From positions 1 to 64,000 of the forward strand of contig UQXH01000002.1 in NCBI GenBank assembly GCA_900545025.1: a stretch of 64,000 bases of DNA, in the 5' to 3' direction. Shown piece by piece: positions 8,252-17,335 of this stretch. The position numbers were made by a program, and so were the translations under genes. This DNA comes from an uncultured Phascolarctobacterium sp. (GTDB lineage Bacteria; Bacillota; Negativicutes; Acidaminococcales; Acidaminococcaceae). Position 1 is the stretch's first letter. Each line of letters begins with the position of its first letter. Below the pieces are notes generated by a model. That model saw only the letters and a program-made list of their open reading frames with translations. It did not search any database and had not been told where the DNA came from.

Positions 8252-8281
8252 ATTATAGCGCATCTGATTATTTTAAGTCAA
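8252..8281 (-). promoter_or_regulatory. Promoter of the ileS T-box transcript
   Basis: TTGACT (8281-8276), 18-nt spacer, TATAAT (8257-8252). It is correctly placed just before the leader. Confidence 0.8.
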
Positions 8282-8295
8282 CAGAAAAAACCTAT

Positions 8296-8970
8296 TTATC
8301 TTTTTTCATACTTAAAATCAAAAACGCCAAAGCCTTTGCCATTAGTTAAATGAGAAATATCATTGAGCCTGAAAATCGTATGCTCGTGCCATTTATTAGT
8401 GCCTAAGACAGAAATACTGGCAGGCTGTATGTCGACAGAAAAATTCTTCTCGACTACCTGAGGCATATTCATCCCCAGCCAATAAAAAATTATATTCTGG
8501 ATTGTTCCCTTATGAGCTACGATAATCAGATTTTCTTTTTCCGGGTCGGTATGTTGCAGGAGCCCTGTAATATTTCTCTGATAAAACTCATTACGAGTCT
8601 CTCCTCCCGGATAATTACGGTGATCAAGCTCCTGTTCAGTAGCCGGACGGCAATAAATCTTCTTCGCCTCTTCCTCTGTCAAGCCTGCTGCAGTACCGTT
8701 ATTTTTTTCTCGTAAAAAAAGATACTTCTCCACCGGACTGCTTGTTTTTAAAGCACCGGCAATAATCTCGGCCGATTCCACAGCACGCTGCAAATCACTG
8801 CTTAGAATTCTGACTTTTGCATACCTGTCACTAAAATCACAAGCCAGCTTTTTTGCTGCTGCTGTCAACTGTCTTTTTCCCTTCTCCGTCAGTACCGAAT
8901 CGGTCCAGCCGCCCGTAAGTTTATTGGTATGATGGGTAGCTTCGCCGTGGCGCACCAAAATAATCATCAT
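8296..8970 (-). CDS. Histidine phosphatase family protein (phosphoglycerate mutase-like)
   Basis: 224 residues. The catalytic RHGE motif is at residues 8-11 (LVRHGEATHH), with the paired arginine in SSDLQRAVESAEI near 60, a glutamate in LFLREKNNG near 85, and the second histidine in IIVAHKGTIQNI near 152. These are the parts of the phosphohistidine fold. The family covers cofactor-dependent phosphoglycerate mutases and many small phosphatases, so the substrate is open; a broad-specificity phosphatase is the safe call. It starts 11 bp after divIVA and is probably the last gene of that operon. It is unusual to find it between divIVA and ileS. Confidence 0.85.
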   Translation of the reverse strand: MMIILVRHGEATHHTNKLTGGWTDSVLTEKGKRQLTAAAKKLACDFSDRYAKVRILSSDLQRAVESAEIIAGALKTSSPVEKYLFLREKNNGTAAGLTEEEAKKIYCRPATEQELDHRNYPGGETRNEFYQRNITGLLQHTDPEKENLIIVAHKGTIQNIIFYWLGMNMPQVVEKNFSVDIQPASISVLGTNKWHEHTIFRLNDISHLTNGKGFGVFDFKYEKR

Positions 8971-8981
8971 TCATCCCCTGT

Positions 8982-9800
8982 TTACTTCGATGTTTGTTCT
9001 TCAAAATTTTTTAAAAGTTCCAGCTGCGTTTCTAACAAATGCTGCATATGCCTGCGATGTACCAAGGCTTTTTTAACCTGATCATCATAAGCGCTTTGGG
9101 CCATAGCCGCTCTTGCTTCTGCTTCAAAAACAATTTTTCTGCTGCGTTCTTCAGCATCGCCAACTATCTTACGATAACTGCTGTTTGCCTCTACCGACAT
9201 CCTGTTAGCTTCATTTCTGGCGGTTTCCAGAAGCTTGCTGGCTTCTGCAGAGGCAGAATTTGCTCTTTTTTTGCAGGCATCCTCATTAGCAACCCTCAAT
9301 TTTTCAGCTTCTACCTCAGCATCATTACGCAGCTTGGCAGCATAACTTCTGGCTTCCTCTTTCAGCCTGCTGCACTCGGCTTCTGTAGCATTCAGCATAT
9401 TCTCAGTCTTATTCTTTGTCTTATTATATAAGTCTTCTGCCTGCGCCATTGTATCATTATGCAGCTTTTCAGCAGCATTTCTTGCGTCTGCCAGCATCTG
9501 TTCGCATTTCACCTTTGTTTCATGCTCTAACAGCGCAGCCTTTTTTTCACTGCTGCTTTTCACTTCGTCAGCAGTTTCCTGCGCAACTGTCAGCGTGCTC
9601 TGCATGGTAGCTTCCATTTGCTGGTAATATTCCAATTTGGAACTGACACGTTCAATAGTTTCCTTCAGTTCCAGATTGTCCATGTAGAGATACTCATATT
9701 CCTTGCGCAGTTCTTCCATAAATTTATCTACTTCTTCCGTTTCATAGCCGCGAAAGCCTCGGGAAAAAGTCTTATTCTTCAAATCTGCAGGTGTAAGCAT
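8982..9800 (-). CDS. divIVA: DivIVA-family septum/pole protein
   Basis: 272 residues. The N-terminal lipid-binding DivIVA motif is clear (MLTPADLKNKTFSRGFRGYE, with F and R of the membrane-inserting loop). An almost continuous coiled coil rich in Ala, Glu and Lys follows, about residues 30-260. It is longer than the Bacillus protein (about 164 residues) because of the extended coil. DivIVA binds curved membrane at poles and septa and recruits partners. It is the last division gene of the yggS-sepF-proC-ylmH-divIVA run, with an AAAGGGGAAG Shine-Dalgarno. It is next to ileS in many Firmicutes, as here. Confidence 0.93.
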   Translation of the reverse strand: MLTPADLKNKTFSRGFRGYETEEVDKFMEELRKEYEYLYMDNLELKETIERVSSKLEYYQQMEATMQSTLTVAQETADEVKSSSEKKAALLEHETKVKCEQMLADARNAAEKLHNDTMAQAEDLYNKTKNKTENMLNATEAECSRLKEEARSYAAKLRNDAEVEAEKLRVANEDACKKRANSASAEASKLLETARNEANRMSVEANSSYRKIVGDAEERSRKIVFEAEARAAMAQSAYDDQVKKALVHRRHMQHLLETQLELLKNFEEQTSK

Positions 9801-9812
9801 CTTTCTTCCCCT

Positions 9813-10598
9813 TTATATGTACCTTTTTAAAGTAATACTGATGCGTCCCTTTTTCGTCGTACCGCGTATTTCTGTAACCTCTACTCGACCGCGCCCACGG
9901 AAAGAAATTATATCGCCTTCATTAACTGCCTGCGCCGCCTTTTTGGCTTCTTTCCAGTTCAGCTTTACATTCAGGCCTTTTATTTCATCACTCATCCTGC
10001 TGCGTGATACGCCGTAGCCAGCAGCAGCCACTGCATCCAGACGTAAATCAGCCACGGTAGCGTTGATTATCTTAACCTTTTCTTCTTTTTGCTGCAACTC
10101 TTCAGGCGGAATTTCCGTCAAAGTAATCTGCGCTGCACCTATCTGAGTCAGGTTGCCGATCAGGAAATTCTGCAAAGCTTTCTCTGCCACAAACTGTGCA
10201 CCCTCCGGCACAAATACTATATCGCCTATTGCCTCTCGCTTGCAGCCGCTGCCCATAAAAGCGCCCAAAACATCTCGATGCGACAAGTCATAATAACGTT
10301 TATCCCAAGCTGCTAAAAAACAGGTAATGCCATAATCAGGTGTACCATAAAAATCGTCGGCAATAAAAGCAACTTTTACACGCTCTGCGTATCCAAAGCC
10401 GCCGTTTGCCTCCAGTTTAACATTTTCAAAATTAGCCGCTACGATTTCTGCCACATTATAGGCGTGCGGATCTAAGAATTCACTGACACGATATTTTCTG
10501 CTGCGATTGGCGCCCTCTGCCAAATCTATCAGCTTAGCTGCCAGCTGTTCGTCACCGCTGGCCTTGAAATAACGTAAAATCTTCTCTCTGTCTGCCAT
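9813..10598 (-). CDS. ylmH: YlmH, S4-domain RNA-binding protein of the division cluster
   Basis: 261 residues. The C-terminal 70 residues form an S4 RNA-binding domain (SRSRMSDEIKGLNVKLNWKE..., then the GDIISFRGRGRVEV turn). The front part is the YlmH-specific region (about 1-175, with FLDPHAYNVAEIVA). YlmH-type proteins bind ribosomal RNA and rescue stalled 50S complexes in Bacillus (established for homologues). Its ATG lies 3 nt after the proC stop, so translation is probably coupled. Confidence 0.92.
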   Translation of the reverse strand: MADREKILRYFKASGDEQLAAKLIDLAEGANRSRKYRVSEFLDPHAYNVAEIVAANFENVKLEANGGFGYAERVKVAFIADDFYGTPDYGITCFLAAWDKRYYDLSHRDVLGAFMGSGCKREAIGDIVFVPEGAQFVAEKALQNFLIGNLTQIGAAQITLTEIPPEELQQKEEKVKIINATVADLRLDAVAAAGYGVSRSRMSDEIKGLNVKLNWKEAKKAAQAVNEGDIISFRGRGRVEVTEIRGTTKKGRISITLKRYI

Positions 10599-10600
10599 AA

Positions 10601-11425
10601 TTATTTACCTTGCAGCTCGCTGCTGCGCTGCAATACCGACTGCACTGCGTCATAAAAAGCCCCGCGTACGCCATGATTTTCTAAGGCGTGGATACCGGCA
10701 ATAGTAGTTCCGCCGGGAGAGGTTACCTGATCGCGCAGCTGAGCCGGATGAGTTCCGGTCTTGATGCACATTTTACCGCTGCCTGCTAAAGTCTGAGCCG
10801 CCAGTTTAATTGCCAATGCGCGCGGCAAACCGGCCCGTACGCCTGCATCAGCTAAAGCATCAATTATTACGAAAGCGTATCCAGGACCACAGCCAGAAAT
10901 TGCTGTAATTGCTTCAATAGCGCTTTCTGCTACTACTTCTACCTCACCACAGCAGCCAAAAATAGCACAGGCAGTTTCCAGCATTTCCTCTGTTACTTTG
11001 TCATCGCAGCAAACAGCTGTCATACCTTCGCCAACTGCCAACGGAGTATTAGGCATAGTACGAACAACAGGAAAACCAGGTACATAACCGTGCAGCATAT
11101 CAATACTTACGCTGCCCATAATAGAAAGTACCCAGGCATCTTTTTTAAAGTGAGAAGTAAGCTCAGCTGTCAGGGCAATTGGTGCCACCTGAGGTTTTAC
11201 TGCCAATATTACCAAATCAGCATCTTCTACCGCTTTATTATTGTTAGTATATGCCTTAACACCATAGTTTTCTTCAAGATACGCACATCTTTGTGCCGTA
11301 TGCTCGCCAACAGCAACAGCAGCACCGCTGATGAAGCCGCTGCTGATAATACCCTTGATAATAGCTTCAGCCATGGCGCCGCCGCCGATAAATGCAATCT
11401 TATTTAATGTTAATCCTTTTCCCAT
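10601..11425 (-). CDS. proC: Pyrroline-5-carboxylate reductase
   Basis: 274 residues. It makes proline from pyrroline-5-carboxylate with NAD(P)H. The Rossmann motif FIGGGAMAEAIIKG is near residue 12. The C-terminal dimerisation domain contains the family signature around residues 220-245 (DQVTSPGGTTIAGI). The start ATG overlaps the end of sepF by 16 nt and has AAAGGAAG 6 nt upstream. In other Firmicutes the slot between sepF and ylmH is often occupied by ylmG (YggT family), which is missing here. Confidence 0.95.
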   Translation of the reverse strand: MGKGLTLNKIAFIGGGAMAEAIIKGIISSGFISGAAVAVGEHTAQRCAYLEENYGVKAYTNNNKAVEDADLVILAVKPQVAPIALTAELTSHFKKDAWVLSIMGSVSIDMLHGYVPGFPVVRTMPNTPLAVGEGMTAVCCDDKVTEEMLETACAIFGCCGEVEVVAESAIEAITAISGCGPGYAFVIIDALADAGVRAGLPRALAIKLAAQTLAGSGKMCIKTGTHPAQLRDQVTSPGGTTIAGIHALENHGVRGAFYDAVQSVLQRSSELQGK

Positions 11426-11934
11426 GGCTGTCTTCCTTTATCGTCATAAATATTAGCACCGGCATCAATATCCACATTTTGCGGCGCACACACCAAGATA
11501 CTGCGGCCAATTTTTTTCATGCTGCCGCCCAGAGCATAAATGGTACCGCTGATAAAATCCGTCATACGTTTAGTAATAACACTGTCGGTACCTTCAAAAT
11601 TTACTACTACAGGCTGTTTATTGCGCAGATAATCAGCAATTTTTTGTGAATCATCAAAGCTGGTAGGCTCCAGTACCACTACCTTTACCTGCTTGTCAGC
11701 CAGAGGCAGGGCGATTGTCTTGCTGCCCATCTGCTCCCCAGCTACCGGTTGTTTTTTCCTAAATAAAGAATAGTTCTTTTTAGGAGATTCCTCTTTTACC
11801 TCACTGTTTTTAAGCAGAGAAGAACTTCTCTGTCTGCTTGGCGCAGGACTGGGCTCCTTTTCAGGAACTTCATCATAAATCTCTTCCTCGTCATAAAGGC
11901 CTAATGCTTCTGTAATACGGTCTATAATCTTCAT
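11410..11934 (-). CDS. sepF: Cell division protein SepF
   Basis: 174 residues. The N-terminal amphipathic helix MKIIDRITEALGL (membrane anchor) is followed by an acidic/Pro-rich linker with DEEEIYDEVPE. The SepF/DUF552 domain occupies about 75-165, including KVVVLEPTSFDDSQKIADYL and VVVNFEG. SepF tethers FtsZ to the membrane. It lies in the classic yggS-sepF order. A second, shorter SepF-like gene lies at 48598. Confidence 0.95.
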   Translation of the reverse strand: MKIIDRITEALGLYDEEEIYDEVPEKEPSPAPSRQRSSSLLKNSEVKEESPKKNYSLFRKKQPVAGEQMGSKTIALPLADKQVKVVVLEPTSFDDSQKIADYLRNKQPVVVNFEGTDSVITKRMTDFISGTIYALGGSMKKIGRSILVCAPQNVDIDAGANIYDDKGRQPWEKD

Positions 11935-11959
11935 TGTATAATCATGCCACCTTCCTGCA

Positions 11960-12658
11960 TTAAAATTTTAAACTGTAATCACGCTGACCAAATAATGCTG
12001 TACCTACGCGCACAATGTTAGCGCCTTCTTCTATAGCTATCGTATAATCACCGCTCATCCCCATGGACAGGCAATCAATCTCTGGACGCACAGCTTTTAA
12101 ACGACAGAAGCATCTATAGCCGGCTGCAAAAATTTCTCTGACAACATCCGTATCATCTGTCTTAGGGGCAATAACCATCAAGCCTCTGATTCTGACATGC
12201 TGATAGTTATCTAACAGCGGCAGCACAGTCAGATATTCCTCACGGCTAAAACCGGACTTTTGCTCTTCATGAGCAATATTAAGCTGCAAAAGTACATCCT
12301 GGACTTTATTTATGCGCGCCGCTTCTTTATCTACAGCCTGCAGCAAATGCTCACTGTCAACAGATTCTATCAAATCAAAAAGCGCCACTGCCTGGCGTGC
12401 CTTATTAGTCTGTAAATGCCCGATAAGATGCCAATAACCATTTTTACCCAGCAGTTCTCTTTTAGCTTTTGCTTCCTGGACACGGTTTTCACCAATATTA
12501 TTTATTCCCTGCGTCAAAGCTTCAGAAACAACTTCTGCCGGATGATTCTTAGTAACCCCCACCAGCGTAACAGTGTTTCCAGTCAGTTTGACTTCTTTTC
12601 GCTGCTGCAGTGCTTCATTAATTTTATCCTGCACTGCCTTAAGATTATCTGCCAGCAA
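11960..12658 (-). CDS. yggS: PLP homeostasis protein YggS/PLPBP (YlmE)
   Basis: 232 residues from a TTG start. An upstream ATG at 12679 lacks a Shine-Dalgarno, while GGGGGA lies 6 nt before TTG at 12658 and the usual length of about 230 results. The fold-III PLP barrel lysine is in LVGVTKNHP near residue 36, and IGHLQTNKA (near 80) and GMSGDYTIAI (near 200) are family signatures. It binds pyridoxal phosphate and balances free PLP; no enzymatic reaction is known. It is the first gene of the division operon after its promoter. Confidence 0.93.
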   Translation of the reverse strand: MLADNLKAVQDKINEALQQRKEVKLTGNTVTLVGVTKNHPAEVVSEALTQGINNIGENRVQEAKAKRELLGKNGYWHLIGHLQTNKARQAVALFDLIESVDSEHLLQAVDKEAARINKVQDVLLQLNIAHEEQKSGFSREEYLTVLPLLDNYQHVRIRGLMVIAPKTDDTDVVREIFAAGYRCFCRLKAVRPEIDCLSMGMSGDYTIAIEEGANIVRVGTALFGQRDYSLKF

Positions 12659-12735
12659 AATAATTCCCCCAAACGACATAATTATGCAAAAATTTAGGAG
12701 AAGAGCGTTTTTGTACTACCCATCTTCTTCCTGTA

Positions 12736-12765
12736 ATTTTAACACAATATCCCAAGCGTTGTCTA
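12736..12765 (-). promoter_or_regulatory. Promoter candidate of the yggS-sepF-proC-ylmH-divIVA operon
   Basis: Minus strand TAGACA (12765-12760), 18-nt spacer, TAAAAT (12741-12736). It lies about 80 bp before the yggS start and just after the pgeF terminator. Confidence 0.5.
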
Positions 12766-12787
12766 CGCGGATAAAGATTACTGCTAA

Positions 12788-12827
12788 TAAATAAAAACAC
12801 AGGCACAAACGCCTGTGTTTTTATTTA
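12788..12827 (-). terminator. Terminator of pgeF
   Basis: A perfect 17-bp stem (TAAATAAAAACACAGGC and its complement) with a 6-nt loop. It overlaps the pgeF stop codon by 3 bp and has an A/T-run on both flanks. Confidence 0.85.
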
Positions 12828-13637
12828 TCTTACCGCAGGGCGGCAGAGGCAGACACCCATACGTCCTGTTTTTCCCTGTTCAGCACGATAGGAACAAAAC
12901 AGCTCTGCATTGTGTGCCGTACAAACACCTGCAACAGCAATATGCTGCGGCAGCAAACCTTTATCAAGCAGCTGTTTTTTATTTATTCCCCATAAATCCA
13001 TTTGATATCTGCCATTGCTGTTAGAAGTAAAAAACTCTTTGTACTCAAGTGCTTTGCTAAAGACAAAATCATCAACCTCATAGCAGCATGCACCTATAGA
13101 AGGACCAATAGCAGCCATCATATTTTCCGGTTGCGCACCCAGCTGCTCCACCATAGCATCCACAGTCTTAGCCGCAATCTCCGCTACTGTCCCGCGCCAG
13201 CCTGCATGCGCCAAGCCAATAGCTCCAGTAACCTTATCAGCTAATAATACAGGTACACAGTCAGCATAAAACAAAAGTAAAGGTACATCCGGCAAATCCG
13301 TAATCAAAGCATCGGCAGCAGTAATAGTATCATTAACGTCTAATGCTCCGCTGCCTACCATTTCTTTAGTAACCCTTACAATCTTGCTGCCGTGAACTTG
13401 TTCACAGGTAGTAAAGTTATCTGCCTGCACACCTACGGCAGCAGCAAAAGCACTCCTGTTAGTCAATACCTTAGCCTCATCATCACCTACATGTAAAGCC
13501 AGATTCAGCGTACCATCAACTATGTCACTTCTACCGTGCAGCCTGCAGCTACAGGCGTTAATAAAACCTGCAGAATTTAAACTCTGAAAGCTACCATACC
13601 AGATATTATTTTTTTGTTCAACTATAAAGTCACGCAT
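12825..13637 (-). CDS. pgeF: Peptidoglycan editing factor PgeF / YfiH-YlmD family (multicopper-like purine nucleoside phosphorylase fold)
   Basis: 270 residues from ATG 13637, preceded by GGAGA. It overlaps the upstream radical SAM gene by 8 nt (the frame continues upstream to 13754 but only inside that gene). Family signatures: CEQVHGSKIV near 80, the Cys/His zinc site FYADCVPVLL and LAHAGWRGTV (near 125-150), and CTAHNAELFCSYRAEQGKTGR near the end. Homologues act on purine nucleosides (adenosine deaminase/phosphorylase activities) or remove misincorporated residues from peptidoglycan precursors. In Firmicutes it precedes yggS, as here. Confidence 0.9.
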   Translation of the reverse strand: MRDFIVEQKNNIWYGSFQSLNSAGFINACSCRLHGRSDIVDGTLNLALHVGDDEAKVLTNRSAFAAAVGVQADNFTTCEQVHGSKIVRVTKEMVGSGALDVNDTITAADALITDLPDVPLLLFYADCVPVLLADKVTGAIGLAHAGWRGTVAEIAAKTVDAMVEQLGAQPENMMAAIGPSIGACCYEVDDFVFSKALEYKEFFTSNSNGRYQMDLWGINKKQLLDKGLLPQHIAVAGVCTAHNAELFCSYRAEQGKTGRMGVCLCRPAVR

Positions 13638-15354
13638 TTTTATCTCCACATACACCGCAGCGACGACAGCCGTCAAAACACATAGGGGTAAAGCTCCCCT
13701 TGCCGCTGCGCTGCAATTCTGCCGCCAAATAAGCTTCGGTAAAGCCCATGTCAAGATGCTGCCACGGCAGTTTTTGCCCTATAGCAAGTTTCTTGCAGGC
13801 ATATTCTTCTAAATTCTTATCATGCTGCTTAAACACCTGTTTCAGCGGCTTACCGGTAAGATGTGCTTCTAACAACAGCTCGCCAACCTGCCTGTCACCT
13901 CTGGCTAAGACAGCCTGTACCACAGTTTCTTTTAAGGATTCTGTAATCAGCTTGATACGTCTGTTCTTTTTAAACGCTTCCTGCAAAATTTTAAAACGTT
14001 TTTTCAGTTCCGGCAGACTGCATAATGCTTCCCATTGATAAGGCGTAAACGGTTTAGGTACAAAGGCATTCACAGAAATAACCAATTCGCCTTTATTGCC
14101 CGCCAAATCCATTTTCTCTCGGATACGCTGAATCATAGCAATCATTTCTTCTATATCGCTGTCTGCCTCTCCCGGCAGTCCAATCATATAATACAGCTTA
14201 ATATTTTTCATTCCTGCCGCTGCAGCCAATTCTATAGCATGATAAACATGTTCTTCCGTTATGCCTTTATTGATGCTGTCACGCATCCTGCTGCTGCCTG
14301 CCTCCGGCGCAACCGTCATAGTTTGCTGCCCGCTGGCCGCCAAAGCATTAGTCATAGCTTCATCAAGAGTATCAGCCCGCAATGATGCAACGGAAAAAGA
14401 TATCTTCTTCTCTACCAACGCTGCCGTCAGTTCCCTAATCTGTGGATGGTCAGATACCGCCGCGCCCATAAGCCCAATCTTCTTAGTTCTTTCAGGCCGC
14501 CCGGCAATATCCCTCAGGATATTCTCCAATGCTCTTGGCCTTGGCTTGCGGAAACAATATCCTGCCATGCAGAAACGACAATGCCTGCCGCAGCCGCGCG
14601 CTACTTCTACAATATACATATCTTCAAATTCAGTCTTATCTGTAACAATAGCAGAAGTATGCGGATAAGCGTCAATATCACGCACCCATTGCCTTTTAAT
14701 AACTACCGGCACCTGTTCATCATGCTTCATGCCGCAAAAAGCACCCTGCTCATCATACTGGGGCTCATAAAAACGCGGTACATAAACACCGGGTACATTA
14801 GCCAGACGCAGCAGTTTTTCGCTCTTGCTGCCATCTCCATAGACGATATCAAGGATACGCCGCACCGTTTCCTCCCCTTCGCCGATAACAAAAGCGTCTG
14901 CTACACTTGCAAGCGGTTCAGGATTAAAGGTTGCACAAGGTCCGCCAATTATCAGCAGCGGCTCCTTATCATTGCGCTGAGCAGCTCGCAGCTTGATATT
15001 GCCTAATTCCAGTACCGTAAGCAGATTGTCATAGTCCATCTCGAAAGACAGCATAACAAACAAAACCGAAAAATCAGACAACGGTCTCTGCGTCTCCATA
15101 CTAAGCAGCGGCGTCCTTGTCTTCTGATGCTCCTTTACTAACACCGGTTCCGGCAAGAAAAAACGCTCGCAGGCGCTGTCGCCGCGTTTGTTAATAATCT
15201 GGTACAGGATATGCATGCCAAGATTAGACATACCTAAATGATAGACATTAGGATAAATAAAAGCTACAGGATGCCGCAATCCCGGCGGAAAAATCTGTGT
15301 TCCCCATTCACAAGAAAGCAGCTCCTTCAGCCTATTTCTTATTTTCCAGGACAA
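13630..15354 (-). CDS. B12-binding-type radical SAM protein (TIGR03960 family)
   Basis: 574 residues, starting at TTG 15354 behind GTGAGG. An N-terminal cobalamin-binding-like region (PNVYHLGMSNLGMHILYQII, about 30-150) is followed by a radical SAM barrel. The cluster motif is CGRHCRFCMAGYCFRKPR near residue 260: CxxxCxxC. The C-terminus has a small cysteine group, CRRCGVC. The substrate is unknown. In many Firmicutes this protein sits beside or is fused to a DUF2344 partner (TIGR03936) near rpmA and rng; that partner is not next to it here. The end overlaps pgeF. Confidence 0.88.
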   Translation of the reverse strand: MSWKIRNRLKELLSCEWGTQIFPPGLRHPVAFIYPNVYHLGMSNLGMHILYQIINKRGDSACERFFLPEPVLVKEHQKTRTPLLSMETQRPLSDFSVLFVMLSFEMDYDNLLTVLELGNIKLRAAQRNDKEPLLIIGGPCATFNPEPLASVADAFVIGEGEETVRRILDIVYGDGSKSEKLLRLANVPGVYVPRFYEPQYDEQGAFCGMKHDEQVPVVIKRQWVRDIDAYPHTSAIVTDKTEFEDMYIVEVARGCGRHCRFCMAGYCFRKPRPRALENILRDIAGRPERTKKIGLMGAAVSDHPQIRELTAALVEKKISFSVASLRADTLDEAMTNALAASGQQTMTVAPEAGSSRMRDSINKGITEEHVYHAIELAAAAGMKNIKLYYMIGLPGEADSDIEEMIAMIQRIREKMDLAGNKGELVISVNAFVPKPFTPYQWEALCSLPELKKRFKILQEAFKKNRRIKLITESLKETVVQAVLARGDRQVGELLLEAHLTGKPLKQVFKQHDKNLEEYACKKLAIGQKLPWQHLDMGFTEAYLAAELQRSGKGSFTPMCFDGCRRCGVCGDKNA

Positions 15355-15367
15355 AATATTACCTCAC

Positions 15368-16846
15368 TCAACTATTTTTATCATTTAATTTCTTTTCAAA
15401 AAGATCAATCACTGTCTGCAGTACTTTGAGACGGGCATAATATTTATTATTACCCTCCACTATTGTCCATGGCGCATAGGAGGTATCCGTACGAATAAGC
15501 ATTTCATTAACAGCCTCTTCATAAGCATCCCATTTTTCACGGTTACGCCAATCCTCATCCGTAATCTTCCATGTTTTCTGCGGATTGCCTTCACGCTCTT
15601 TAAAACGCCGATACTGCTCATCCTTATCAATCTGCAGCCAGAATTTGGCAATAGCGATCCCATGCTCAGACCACTGTGCTTCCATATCTTTGATTTCTTC
15701 ATAAGCACGCTGCCATTCATGGGGAGCAGCAAAGCCCTCCAAGCGTTCAACCATGACGCGTCCATACCAGGTCCTGTCAAAGATAGCAATACTTCCCGGC
15801 TTGGGTAAATGCAGCCAAAACCGCCACAAATAATGAAATTGTTTTTCAACAATATTAGGAGCAGCTACCGGGTTGACAGAATAGCCTAAAGGATCCAGCG
15901 CAGCGGTCAAACGTCTTATCGCTCCGCCTTTACCTGCAGCATCCCAGCCTTCAAAACCAATAACAGCCGGAATACCTGCCTTAAACATCTCTATCTGCAA
16001 TAAACGCAGCTTTTCTTGGTATTTATCCAGCTTATCTTTGTATTCACTCTTACTGATAGCCTTATTAAGATCCACCTGCGCTAATACGTTGTAGTAATTA
16101 GCTATACGAGGGACACTGCTGCAGCTTTGACTCTGCACCTTAAGGGCATGCTCTACCGTATCTATAACAGCCTTAAAAACATCTACCTGGGCGCTGCGTG
16201 CATCGTCAGCAGCAATAATATGCCAGGGTGCGTTAGTTGTATCCGTCGCTTCCAGCATTTTTTCGTACCGTTCAAGATAGACTTTGTACTCGCCGCTTTC
16301 ATCATACGCCGGAGAAATCTCTTTCCAGGCTTTGCCTAACGTCTTATAATTCTTAGCCAAATTCTCTGCTTGTTGTTTTTCAGAAATATGCAGGAAGAAT
16401 TTCAGCAAAATATAATTGTCGTCAGTCAATTCCTTTTCAAAATTATTGATATGGTCAAAAGAAGTATTCAGCCATTTGTCTTTTTCTTTTCTGAATTCAA
16501 TATCACATTCATTTTTCAGATAATACCAGCTGCGATGATAAACTACAATATGACCTTTGGGAGGAAGATGCTGCCAAAAATAGGTAAAAAACGGCATTGT
16601 ACGTTCTTCATCACTCATTTTGACAGAAGAAAAAACATTGAAGCCGCGCGCATCCATCTGCTGCATAATCTTATTGATAATAGTGCTGCGCCGAGCCCCG
16701 CGCCAGCCTTCAAAAGCAATGATGATAGGACGTTTTGCTTCGCGTGCTTTTCTCTGTACTTCGCCCAGCTTTTCACCAAGTATATCCATGGCTTTATTGT
16801 ATTCATCTTTAGCAAGTTTTTTATTTAAATCAAGTTTTTCCAGCAT
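15368..16846 (-). CDS. Two-domain polyphosphate kinase 2 (polyphosphate:AMP phosphotransferase type)
   Basis: 492 residues. Two PPK2 domains lie in tandem. The C-terminal one (about 245-480) has an intact Walker A (FEGWDAAGKGGAIRRL) and the lid/Walker B segment FDRTWYGRVMVERLEGF. The N-terminal one has a degenerate P-loop (FEGWRGARRST, no lysine) and YHRSWYY in place of the acid. This is the usual plan of class II PPK2 (Pap), which uses polyphosphate to phosphorylate AMP to ADP. I take ATG 16846, 8 nt after AAAGG, over the GTG at 16855. The upstream neighbour is the floA-linked gene. Confidence 0.9.
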   Translation of the reverse strand: MLEKLDLNKKLAKDEYNKAMDILGEKLGEVQRKAREAKRPIIIAFEGWRGARRSTIINKIMQQMDARGFNVFSSVKMSDEERTMPFFTYFWQHLPPKGHIVVYHRSWYYLKNECDIEFRKEKDKWLNTSFDHINNFEKELTDDNYILLKFFLHISEKQQAENLAKNYKTLGKAWKEISPAYDESGEYKVYLERYEKMLEATDTTNAPWHIIAADDARSAQVDVFKAVIDTVEHALKVQSQSCSSVPRIANYYNVLAQVDLNKAISKSEYKDKLDKYQEKLRLLQIEMFKAGIPAVIGFEGWDAAGKGGAIRRLTAALDPLGYSVNPVAAPNIVEKQFHYLWRFWLHLPKPGSIAIFDRTWYGRVMVERLEGFAAPHEWQRAYEEIKDMEAQWSEHGIAIAKFWLQIDKDEQYRRFKEREGNPQKTWKITDEDWRNREKWDAYEEAVNEMLIRTDTSYAPWTIVEGNNKYYARLKVLQTVIDLFEKKLNDKNS

Positions 16847-16880
16847 TATTTGCACCTTTTTTCAATTTTTTCAACCACTA

Positions 16881-17321
16881 CTAAAAACTGCCGTCATAAG
16901 GTTTTATACTGCGCGGCTTATCTAATATTTCGCCCATAATAAAGCCAGTGACCAGCGTTTCATGAGTAAATCTTACTTTAGCCTGTTGTTTTTCCTGTAC
17001 TGCCGTAACTGCTGATACAGGCTGCCAGCTTGCCTGCTCTTGCGGAAGCTCGCTTTGGGAAACAGGTTCTCTATAAACATTGAAACTGCTGTCTGCTTTA
17101 GGTTGCACGACTTTTTCCTTTTTCTTTTGCTTGAGCTTGCGTTCAAATTCAGCAGCTAAATCTCTCGTTTCCTGCGCAGGTTGCTCCCCCTGCGTGGTTT
17201 CAGCAGGACGATTCCTGCCTTGCCCCAACATAGATCCAAGCGCTTTCAACACCAGACGCCAAAGCAGTACAACTATCAGCATCGGCACGATAGCACTTAC
17301 AATACTGATAACTACATACAA
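16881..17321 (-). CDS. Unknown single-span membrane protein linked to floA
   Basis: 146 residues if it starts at TTG 17321. The ATG at 17330 directly abuts the AAGGAGG, which leaves no spacing, whereas the TTG is 9 nt away. One N-terminal transmembrane helix (YVVISIVSAIVPMLIVVLLW) is followed by a charged cytosolic tail: EFERKLKQKKKEK near 70, then a Gln-rich segment and a conserved-looking end (HETLVTGFIMGEILDKPRS). I do not recognise the family. It starts 14 bp after floA, so it is probably an operon partner of the nfeD-floA microdomain system. Confidence 0.7.
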   Translation of the reverse strand: MYVVISIVSAIVPMLIVVLLWRLVLKALGSMLGQGRNRPAETTQGEQPAQETRDLAAEFERKLKQKKKEKVVQPKADSSFNVYREPVSQSELPQEQASWQPVSAVTAVQEKQQAKVRFTHETLVTGFIMGEILDKPRSIKPYDGSF

Positions 17322-17335
17322 TGCAAGCATCCTCC

